The notes beneath the pieces are model-generated. The model saw only the letters and a program-made list of their open reading frames with translations. It ran no database searches and was not told the DNA's origin. The position numbers were made by a program, and so were the translations under genes. This document shows positions 5,950-12,520 of a DNA stretch of 12,520 nucleotides, in pieces. How positions within the stretch are numbered: the first letter of the stretch is position 1; each line of letters opens with the position of its first letter. The stretch is from NCBI GenBank assembly GCA_900618425.1, contig UZAN01047931.1, positions 1-12,520 of the forward strand, read 5' to 3'. Origin of the DNA: Echinostoma caproni (lineage: Eukaryota > Platyhelminthes > Trematoda > Plagiorchiida > Echinostomatidae).

Positions 5950-6620
5950 AGTATGTGATTGTTAGAAGATAAATTGAAGAGAAGAAATCGGAGTTCTAAA
6001 GGCATACGAATAATTTTCCTCTACTGCATCCTAATGACGAGAAATCGAAAGCTTCTGAAGCCTAATGGGAACATTGGAGCTTGATTGCACAAGAACCTGA
6101 AATCTCTTTGGCATCAGGGACTGTTCTTTTGAAATGAACAGATCGGTGTTTCCGAAAAATGGCACATCGAAGTGCTGAAATCCGAGAAACATAATCGAAA
6201 ATACCAAATTCTGGACTCTTGCCAGGCAAGAGTCACAAGTTACCCCAGAGAAGTGATATGAACAAAACTCTGCTTAGGGCGCAGAAGTGCCGGCTAAACA
6301 TGCGTGAGCCTTATTTTAGCACTAGGATAGTCAATTATTAGAACCAGCTCCCAAAGGAAACAGTCGAGCTACATTTAGTACAGCCATTTGGAGCTACACT
6401 TGATAAGCGATGGCTGAAACTACTCCAACCTCTGAAAGTTCGGTCGGATGTAAGCGTGAAAATTTTGCACGTAATGGAATGCTCACGTCTAACAATTCGC
6501 TCGCGAATGGGATATCGCATCTTTTCATTTTAGTTCAGCAGAGCTAAGCGCCTACGTAGTGAGCATACCAGCTAAGAAATTCCGGAATCTTGAGTGCCTC
6601 TGGCCACATTCAGTCCTGTG
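5950..6620 (+). mobile_element. LINE-A: 3' end of a CR1/Jockey-type LINE
   Basis: The C-terminal end of the RT-bearing ORF and its 3' UTR. In one plus-strand frame with several stops, LLHPND starts at 6021. The same frame later gives TLLRAQKCRLNMREPYFSTR, IVNY, a stop in place of Trp, NQLPKETV and LDKRWLKLLQP (to about 6440). This matches the 'LRCRLxxRKxFFSxRVVxxWNxLP' tail of CR1-like LINEs. Decayed similarity upstream, to about 5950, echoes the Arg-rich stretch of LINE-C. The 3' UTR (about 6450-6620) aligns with LINE-B at 8327-8535, with exact blocks TTCAGCAGAGCT (6534-6545) and GTGAGCATACCA (6559-6570). It is 5'-truncated, as is usual for LINE insertions. Confidence 0.82.
6021..6450 (+). 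pseudogene. LINE-A ORF2 C-terminus (stops, no frameshift)
   Basis: The frame from 6021 through 6303 to about 6450 is maintained (every landmark is a multiple of three from 6021) although about four stops interrupt it. Decay in this part was therefore by substitution. The region carries the conserved tail motif around CRLNMREPYFS and the terminal LDKRW shared with LINE-B. Confidence 0.75.
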
Positions 6621-7228
6621 CAACCCTGGCTCTCCGTTCGACCTACCGTTACTGGCAATAGGAATGACCCCAACTTGGAGCATCTGAGTACCGGCCTTTG
6701 AATGCTGCGATTGTCGTACATTGTGTATGTTTGCAGATGAGGTGATGTTGACGTGTGACCCCCTGAATTTTATCTTCACTCTGTCATCACTGATGCCAGA
6801 GCTGCATTCTATGAAAAGGCCGGAGACTGGACGACTGGTCACTCGGTATGTATTACGAAGGTCTACTCACCCGGGTGATAGAACACCCATCCATCCACCC
6901 TCATCCAAGCATGGCAGCTGGATTTTTACCCCTAGTGGCTCAGAAAAAGATCCTATAACGATAAAAAAGAAAGCCCAGCGGCTAGGAAATAATGCGAGGA
7001 ACACTCAAAAGTGAGTGACTGGTGATAGGATAAACTTGGGTCGGCCCCATGGTGTTGGACGCGGAAATAATAAAAAAGCAAAATATGAAGGGTACCCACC
7101 AGGTCTTAACCGCAGGAGCCGTCAAAATAGCGAGTTATCTCTGAAGCTAACCGGAGTTGACGGCCTGCCGGTAAGTCTTCTTACTAGTCTCAAAGTGCGC
7201 GCAACCTCCTACAGTCTGGTTGCCCGAG
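6621..7228. other. No recognised gene
   Basis: About 600 bases between the LINE-A 3' end and the tandem duplication. Plus-strand frames of 97 (6721-7014) and 80 codons (7015-7257) lie nearly head to tail in one frame, separated by a single TGA, but neither contains a domain I recognise. A retroelement origin is possible, not shown. Confidence 0.4.
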
Positions 7229-7495
7229 GTAGACAAAAACACTCGTGGGAGTCGTAAACGTTTATTGGCGAATCGTGGCAGAGTACCGAAACGTGCCAAG
7301 GTGACGCTAAACAATGCAAGCAATAAATGCAGTAGCAGAGAGTAGACAAAAACACTCGTGGGAGTCGTAGACGTTTATTGGCGAATCGTGGTACTAGATA
7401 ATACCGAAACGTGCCAAGGTGACGCTAAACAATGCAAGCAATAAATGCAGTAGCAAAGCGATCACAATGCAAGCAATAAATGCAGCAGCAAAGCG
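7229..7495. repeat. Tandem duplication, about 113-117 bp unit, two and a fraction copies
   Basis: Unit 1 runs from about 7231 (AGACAAAAACACTCGTGGGA) to 7343. Unit 2 starts at 7344 with the same 20 bases and runs to about 7460. The units are nearly identical: one A/G change in the first 30 bases, a small insertion after GCGAATCGTGG, and AGAG against AAAG near the end. A third partial copy of about 32 bases (7464-7495) repeats ACAATGCAAGCAATAAATGC with a T to C change. Each unit contains AATAAA on the minus strand (CGTTTATTGG on plus, at 7258 and 7371) and on the plus strand (GCAATAAATGC). Confidence 0.9.
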
Positions 7496-7870
7496 AAAGC
7501 GTGTCATACGTGTTGCGTTGGTTTGAACAGGACCCAGCTTATTTATCCATCTGAGCGGAAAACCGTGCTCAGTAAAACAAGCAGAAGTAAAACAAAGAAA
7601 CATCACAGTTGGAAAATATGAACAGAAAACGTCCCCGTGGATTGCTCCTTTTCTTCGTACAATCATGGTCAATAGAAAAAAGAAAGCAAAAGGGGAAAAG
7701 TAATGTACAGGTCTTTCGGCGGGGGAATCTCTCTGTTTATCACTCCTAGTCGAAGACCGGAGTCGGGTAAGGGTACAGGGGTACTGCCTCCCTAACTGCA
7801 AACAACAATGATGCACACAGACACTCCTCACACAGTGCATTCATCTACACACGAAAATCCTGGTCGGAAC
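7496..7870 (-). other. Possible LTR body upstream of the tandem units
   Basis: On the minus strand a 148-codon frame (7840-7394) runs through this region into the tandem units. It has hydrophobic stretches but no family I recognise. Read as regulatory DNA in the same direction, there is a TATA-like GATAAATAAGC near 7540-7550. Downstream lie two AATAAA signals inside the tandem units. That order (promoter, then polyadenylation signal) is what an LTR would show. No TG...CA ends, primer-binding site or partner LTR was identified, so this is a suggestion only. Confidence 0.3.
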
Positions 7871-8139
7871 GGCCGAGTTATGTAGCCCTGGGGCAACCTG
7901 TCGGTCCGGTGCCAAGTAAGCTGCGGATGCGGTTCTGTAAAGATAAGAGTGGAGACCCACTCCATACCCTCTAGGTACCTAACGCGCTGCTTTTTTTCTC
8001 GTTTACCCTGACTGCTGTGCGTCCTGGTTGTCTAGAACGGTTTTGTAACAGTGGGCGCCATAGGAACACTGCGAAGTGTGTGGTGGCAAGTTATTTTGTG
8101 TGTCACGTTTATGTGGTGTTGTCCATTGCTTACGTATGA
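7871..8139. other. Unassigned spacer
   Basis: No domain-bearing open frame. It may include decayed upstream LINE-B sequence, but no landmark is readable before about 8140. Confidence 0.35.
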
Positions 8140-8535
8140 GCGCAGTAAAACAGTTGAACAGTAGCACTCCTAACTGTCTAACATGCGGAAGCACTTTTTC
8201 AGCAATAAGATAGTCGACAGCTGGAACCGGCTTCCCGAGGAAATAGTCGACCTCCAAACAGTGCCAGCCTTTAAGACTGCAGTCGATAAGCGATGGGTGG
8301 AACTATTCCCATGTCTGGCAGCGTAGGTGAGTGTAGACGTGCGAAAAGTCTGGGATTCCATTTCCCCTGTTACTGGTGCACGTCATAGAATGCCCACTCA
8401 CCAACTTGGTGAGATGGGATCTCATTTCTCATTCTTATTTCAGCAGAGCTGGGTACCCACGTTGTGAGCATACCATCGAAGGAATTCTGGACGCTCGATT
8501 GGCCTTGGCCATATTCAGTCCTTCGCAATCTAACC
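8140..8535 (+). mobile_element. LINE-B: second 3' end of the same LINE superfamily
   Basis: An intact-looking terminal exon piece, MRKHFFSNKIVDSWNRLPEE, then IVDLQTVPAFKTAVDKRWVE and LFPCLAA with a stop, occupies 8183-8326. It is preceded after a one-base frame slip by NSSTPNCLT (about 8150-8180), the degraded 'LHKPRCRLN' part. Its 3' UTR aligns with that of LINE-A, ending at ATTCAGTCC near 8513-8535. The homologous LINE-A tail has Asn-Tyr-stop where this copy retains Asp-Ser-Trp. LINE-B is thus better preserved and probably younger. Confidence 0.85.
8183..8326 (+). pseudogene. LINE-B ORF2 C-terminal 47 codons
   Basis: Open from 8183 to the TAG at 8324-8326. The FFSNKIVDSWNRLPEEIV core is the conserved C-terminal signature of CR1/Jockey-like LINE ORF2. 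The ATG at 8183 is internal to the ancestral ORF, not a translation start. Confidence 0.8.
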
Positions 8536-9004
8536 TGACCCGATCTGTTTCAGACACAATCGGATACCGAGTAACAGACAACTACTCCGAGGATCTCCGT
8601 CCGTCGCCGAGCAGTAAATCTACCACGAGAACTCGGGCCCGTTCCCAAGCCCGTCAATCCCCATGACCTGACCCGATCCTTTTTGTTTAAGCGCATCACG
8701 GCTAAAAGGCCATATTGCGCCGTGATCGCGTCTTCCCGTCTATTCCTAATATGTCCGTTTTTCGTTCGATTTCCCGGGTTATTCACTTGCTTGCGGTGTA
8801 GCGGCGTAAACCGCAACGTAATATATACCTCATAATTTTGAGTTTCATGGTTTTGTACCTACTATCGAGCACTAAACACTCCTAACCGGGCTACACGTAA
8901 ACTTCGGTCCTTAAGCCAGTTAATCACCGTAAAATCAGTGGAATTTTTAACTAGAAGTTGCGCGGAAAACTTACGCCAGTTTAATTTGTGTGGCATCACT
9001 AGGT
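8536..9004. other. No gene; direct and inverted short repeats
   Basis: Just past the LINE-B 3' end. A 13-base direct repeat, ACCTGACCCGATC, occurs at 8533-8545 and 8666-8678. An inverted repeat is present at 8691-8729 (ATCACGGC/GCCGTGAT extended by GCG/CGC around a bulged C). Overlapping frames on both strands (8376-8666 plus, 8816-8550 minus) have no recognised domain. Confidence 0.45.
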
Positions 9005-9877
9005 GAAGATGCTGACGATTGTTGATTACATTCATGAAAGTGAAGTATTTATATTTTGGTGTTTATCTTACCGCCGTCTCATCCTCAGGGCGGTGTGAAG
9101 AAACGGCAATCTGTATGTTCGAGCATACGAAATCCAAGGATCATTGGTTTGTTTTAAATCGGTCTTTTAGCCAGCCCCTCAGGTGAACTGTGGGTGACTT
9201 ACGGATCTGGTTATAGCCCGGCTGTTGGCTTTCGTTCTCACTTTATTATGAAGTCACCTGATATTGGAAGGCATTGAGTAGGCTTTCCTCTACAAACAGG
9301 CGCTCCGTCCTGTACGACCTGTCTATCGCAATGAAACTGCAACTTTTAGTGATGTCCCATGCACCTCTGTGACCCAAGGAGCTACACATGATGGCTTTTG
9401 TTAATCCAGCGATCCGATCATGCCTGGAAAGTCGATGAGTGAAGATCAGTTCCCTGGTCCTCCAGTTAAGGTGTTCAACTCAGGACAGGACCGAACAGGA
9501 CACAGGCTTGCTGCAAAGCCAGATGGAGTCCAGTTTTCTTGCACCGGGTGAGCTCGAGGTGGGCGACACGGTGCTTCGACAGTCGTTTGTGTCCCAACTG
9601 TTTCCAAGGTTAGACCTGCAAAAGAATTACACTGCTGACGGGTCCATGGGTAACTGAACGATATCAGAGATAGTTTCAGGGACAATGCGACAGCTTACAT
9701 CCCGCCCGCTCAGACCCATGAAAGGAAAGGACCGTGAGAATGGAAAATTACTTGTCCGAAGAAATTAGCGAGTAGAAGGGAAATGTATAACTTGGAGATT
9801 AGAGTGATTGAAGAGTAAAGATAAGTGGCAAGGGGGCTGAATGCATGGCTTCTAGCGTGACCCATTTGATGGTGTTT
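9005..9877. other. No recognised gene; includes LINE-D 3' flank
   Basis: Contains a short hairpin ACCGCC/GGCGGT near 9070-9095. Around 9439-9685 both strands carry an open frame of 70-80 codons without a recognisable domain. The right-hand end (roughly 9800-9877) should be the 3' UTR of LINE-D on the minus strand. No polyadenylation tail or simple-sequence tail could be picked out to mark the LINE end. Confidence 0.4.
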
Positions 9878-11390
9878 TTAGGGGCACTCGGGGAACAGTG
9901 TGTCCCAAGATGCGTCAAGCATCTTTTTCAGGGTGTGCACGTTGCTACAGTTGACTATCTCATTTGTCAGCTTGTTCCAGCTGTTGATAGTACGTAGCGA
10001 GAAGAAGCTGGCCCTGATCGTTCTGTATACCCTTGTTTTCTTCAGTTTGAGGCTATGGCCACGCCTTGTCTGATCCCCGTCTAGCTCAAAGAGATGTCTC
10101 GTACCTTGCTAGTAACCCTTCAGGATTCTAAGGGTTTCGATTAGATCACCTCTAAATCTACGACGCTCGAGGGAAAACAGCCAGGGCCCTCAGCCTTTCA
10201 GTGTATGTTAGTNGAGCTTTGGTTGCTTTGATGTGGGACCGACTACACGCTAGACACCCACACTTGGACACATTACTTATAGTGGGGTCGTACAAAAGCT
10301 TGGTACAAGGGGACAAGGACCTCTGGGTCTCTAGAGGATACCGTTCTGCGCAGCCTGTACAGTACTGCATTTGCTCTGTGGGCAGCTATGGAGCACTGGC
10401 ATGAGGAGGAGAACGTGAAATTCATGGTAATCCCAAGATCACTTACCTCGATGCTTAGTTCGATTGCTTCGCCTGCAGATTTCCCCAGGTACCGATGATT
10501 GTCTACCGGTTCTCCCGTACGCAGAAGCTTGCACTTGCTACTGTTCAGGAGTAGGCTCCATTCTCTATTCCATGAGTGGAACCTGTTTAGGTCACTTCGC
10601 ATTCCTTCGTTGTCTGGAGAGGCTAAAATTTTGGCATCATCGGTAAACAAGAACAGTGGGTTTTCTACACTGTGCCAAGTCGTTGATGAAGACCAAGAAC
10701 GGAGCCTTGGGGTACTTCGCTGTGTACTTAACCTCCAGAAAGTTTGCTGTCTACCCTGACTTGGAAGGTGCGGCCCACCAAATAACTCCGAAGCCAGTTT
10801 TGGAGTTCGGTGTGCACTCCTGTGACAGTTTCATCAAGAGTAGACCATGGCTCAGTGAGTCGAAGGCCTTCCTAAAATCTAGGTAGCACACTTCAACACG
10901 TTCATCCCGGTCAAGCATGTCCGTCACTACATCCAAGTAGGCTAACAGGTTTGTTAGGCAAGACCTACCCCGTCATTTTGTCACGAATCGCCCTCTCCAT
11001 AACCTTTAGTACTAATGAAAACAAGCTCACTGGCCTATAGTTTGAGGCGGCATCTCTGTCGCCCCCCTTACAGATGGGGGTGACTATAGCCGCTTTCCAG
11101 TCACTTGGGAGGATGACCTGGTAAATAGGCTGGCTAATGGGCTTACTAAGATACCCTTCAATGGTTTTAGAACCACCGGGTGTCATCTGGGCCAGTAGAT
11201 TTGTCTCTGTGTAACGCTTCGACTTCCCGTGGTTCGATTAGAAGTTTACCCATAGGGCATCTCAGTCTGTACAAATTGAGGCCAATCCAACGGTGATGTT
11301 GCAGCTCACCAGGAAAGACCTCATGCTCGTTTTAAAATACCTCAACTAAATTGCAGAAAAATCTCGTGGTAAAATGATTATTGCTTCACC
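9878..11390 (-). mobile_element. LINE-D: CR1/Jockey-type LINE reverse transcriptase remnant
   Basis: About 1.5 kb of a non-LTR retrotransposon ORF2 on the minus strand, from just before the RT domain to the ORF stop at 9878-9880. The endonuclease domain is not seen; the 5' truncation falls near 11390. Many frameshifts and two apparent internal deletions leave it non-functional. Its C-terminal end (INSWNKLTNEIVNCSNVHTL, then a Phe-Pro-Glu-Cys-Pro stop) differs from LINE-A and LINE-B, so it represents another family. Confidence 0.88.
9878..11390 (-). pseudogene. Non-LTR reverse transcriptase, multiply frameshifted
   Basis: RT that would copy LINE RNA at a nicked target. Landmarks in order on the minus strand: GKLLIEPREVEALHRDKSTG then PDD (about 11255-11180); SDWKAAIVTPICKGGDRD and NYRPVSLFS, the RT fingers (about 11110-11020); GRSCLTNLLAYLDVVTDMLD (about 10965-10910); VCYLDFRKAFDSLSH, with the first catalytic Asp (about 10890-10850); VPQGSVLG (about 10715-10692); FINDLAQC; FTDDAKI, the catalytic Asp pair at 10636-10641; NANAVLYRLRR-like thumb residues; YQAFVRPHYK; ERLRALAVFP; RRFRGDLIETLRIL; and the terminal tail. 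Frame changes occur near 11165, 10965, 10750, 10700, 10655, 10275 and 10155, with a stop in place of a residue after LKGY. About 20 residues are missing before GRSCL, where this family normally has a 'QHGF' motif. Confidence 0.88.
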
Positions 11391-12050
11391 TTGGAGAAAT
11401 TCAGTCACTGCACTGTGCTCCTGGAATTGAATTCTCTTACTACGAAGCTCAATATGTGACACTTATTTTTAGCCGTTTATACTACCATTCATGCCGCAAA
11501 CGGTCATTATTCTATCCACTTTCCATAGATTGCAGATGTTTTGCAGCATGTGTACATCCCATTCTATGATGTCCAGGACGTCCCTGAATGAGTTAGACAC
11601 TAACTCTCAGGCTCACCATAGAAGACCAATAAGTAACCACACCCCCCCGAAGAACGTTGATAAGACTATCTATTCCCTACTCCGTTCTGTCATTTAAAGA
11701 TAAGTGAACAGCGAGTGCATGCATTTAAACTATTGTTGTATCTATGAGCAGGAGTAGAGGTGTGTACATAAAATATAATTAGGTTTAAAGTCATAAGTAA
11801 AACTAAATGAAGTTGACTGAATTCAAGCTTTAAATTCCCGCTGTTGGAAGGTGGTCTCATCTCTGCATTTGAAACCCATTGCAGGACCTTATTGACGTGG
11901 CTATTTTATTGAATCGCTGAATTTGTTTCTGCAGTGTATCATTTTGTATTAGATTAGCGGGTTTCGAAGCATGCACAATATCTAAGAGTGACGTTTAAAA
12001 AACCTCCGATTTACTCATGATCAAGCTGTCCACATGTTCCTCATCATCGT
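11391..12050. other. 5' flank of the TDP-43 homologue; no gene seen
   Basis: AT-rich sequence between the LINE-D break and the splice acceptor upstream of the TDP-43 start codon. Short plus-strand frames at 11381-11569 and 11491-11697 have no domain. A promoter or a 5' non-coding exon may lie here, but I cannot point to a convincing core promoter. Confidence 0.45.
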
Positions 12051-12055
12051 GCAGG

Positions 12056-12070
12056 TTTTTATATTTACAG
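12056..12070 (+). promoter_or_regulatory. 3' splice acceptor upstream of the TDP-43 start codon
   Basis: A T-rich tract ends in TTTACAG (AG at 12069-12070), 13 bases before the ATG at 12084. This is a strong metazoan acceptor. It could end a 5'-UTR intron or receive a spliced leader; trans-splicing is established in flukes. The resulting leader of only 13 bases would suit trans-splicing, but no spliced-leader sequence is visible in the window. Confidence 0.6.
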
Positions 12071-12083
12071 CCCAATCGTAAAC

Positions 12084-12330
12084 ATGGTCGGTCCAGTCTA
12101 TATTCGTGTCTGTGAAGATGAAAGCGAAATGCCGGTCGAGTTGCCCCTGGAGCAAGATGGAACTCTACTTTTAGCAACTCTAACTGCTCAGTTTCCACGG
12201 TGCACAGGATTGAAATATAAAGCACTCGACAGCGGTTGTTTTCGAGGCTTAAGATTAGCCGATGATCGAATTTATCCGCCACCTGATGAAGGATGGAGCG
12301 AAACTACCTTTTATTGTGTGTTTCCCAAAG
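12084..12330 (+). CDS. TARDBP: TDP-43 homologue, first coding exon (N-terminal domain)
   Basis: TDP-43 is a nuclear RNA-binding protein acting in splicing and RNA stability. Its N-terminal ubiquitin/DIX-like domain drives head-to-tail self-assembly. The 82 complete codons here cover that whole domain: YIRVCEDESEMPVELP, DGTLLLATLTAQFP, GLKY, CFRGLRL and a GW near residue 71, collinear with human TDP-43 at an offset of about two residues. The human interface residues Glu17, Glu21, Ser48, Cys50, Arg52 and Arg55 have identical counterparts; Glu14 is replaced by Met. The start is chosen because the domain begins immediately and the context is AAACATGG, with A at -3. The exon ends in phase 1 at AAAG followed by GTAAGT (12331-12336). 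The nuclear localisation signal, RRM1, RRM2 and the C-terminal tail must lie on exons at or beyond the right edge. Unlike the rest of the window it has no stops or frameshifts. Confidence 0.92.
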
Positions 12331-12446
12331 GTAAGTCATTTAGCTTTCATATTTGATAGCTTCACGACTCACTCGGATTGTGAACGCTATTGAACTTTTG
12401 TGACAACTTTCATTTTTCGATAAAATGGAAATCCTTAGTTTTTCAG
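12331..12446 (+). other. Intron 1 of the TDP-43 gene (extent tentative)
   Basis: Starts with the consensus donor GTAAGT at 12331. The first good acceptor downstream is TAGTTTTTCAG, ending at 12446, which would make an intron of 116 bases. The interrupted codon would then be completed as Gly. Because the following sequence is not recognisably TDP-43, the true acceptor could lie beyond the window. Confidence 0.45.
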
Positions 12447-12520
12447 GAACGGGAACAAGTGCTGTTCAATTTAATTCAGTCTACTCAACCATTAGCTCTG
12501 CACATCTGTGCGTTTATTTT
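12447..12520 (+). CDS. Possible second TDP-43 exon, partial
   Basis: If the acceptor at 12446 is used, the phase-1 join stays open to the window edge for 24 further codons (starting GTGTSAVQFNSVYSTISS). This stretch is Ser/Thr-rich and lacks the basic bipartite nuclear localisation signal or RRM1 start expected next in vertebrate TDP-43. It may be a divergent linker or simply intron. Low confidence. Confidence 0.25.

Noticed and set aside
7394..7840. 148-codon minus-strand open frame with hydrophobic segments
   Set aside because: No recognisable family. It runs into the tandem duplication and its C-terminal hydrophobicity is produced by the repeated unit. More likely non-coding or LTR sequence.
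9013..9040. CTGACGA followed by a GAAA at about 20 bases
   Set aside because: The intervening bases do not form stem II and no flanking stems exist.
9439..9685. Open frames on both strands (72 and 79 codons)
   Set aside because: Possibly part of an unclassified repeat, but no motif could be named, so no gene is called.
11995..12282. 95-codon minus-strand open frame overlapping the TDP-43 exon
   Set aside because: Antisense shadow of a clearly conserved exon; no domain of its own.
1..12520. CRISPR array, bacterial operon or phage-like system
   Set aside because: No regularly spaced direct repeats, no ribosome-binding-site-led genes, and the content is metazoan retroelements plus an intron-containing gene.

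Overview
The window looks like repeat-rich nuclear DNA of a digenean trematode (fluke). Three things point there. A split gene at the right edge encodes the TDP-43 N-terminal domain. The degraded retroelements include a CsRn1-like Ty3/Gypsy element and CR1/Jockey-type LINEs. A short tRNA-headed retroposon carries a hammerhead ribozyme, the architecture known from the schistosome Sm-alpha family. There is no bacterial gene organisation. Most open frames are short and are shadows or pieces of dead transposons. The genus cannot be fixed from the sequence alone.

Layout, left to right. 250-772 (minus) is a gag fragment of one LTR element with a CCHC knuckle. 848-2740 (minus) is a truncated CsRn1-like gag-protease-RT block with stops, frameshifts and a damaged protease motif. 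2757-2930 is a diverged dispersed repeat with a second copy at 5640-5808. 3065-3585 is a cluster of three SINE units in alternating orientation, holding one apparently intact hammerhead (minus, 3130-3174) and one mutated twin (plus, 3393-3437). 3586-3888 (minus) is the C-terminal piece of a LINE RT. About 3889-5640 has no recognised gene but contains a 13-bp hairpin. 5950-6620 and 8140-8535 (both plus) are two 3' ends of related LINEs. 7229-7495 is a fresh-looking tandem duplication, possibly inside an LTR. 9878-11390 (minus) is a longer LINE RT remnant of a different family. 12084-12330 (plus) is the first coding exon of a TDP-43 homologue, ending at a good splice donor.

The only convincing host gene is the TDP-43 homologue; the upstream 12 kb is its repeat-laden 5' flank. 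The element most likely to still have activity is the hammerhead inside the SINE at 3065-3262: every core residue is present and the paired stems can be drawn, while its inverted neighbour has lost the general-base guanosine. All assignments come from reading translations and base pairing by eye; no alignments or searches were run.
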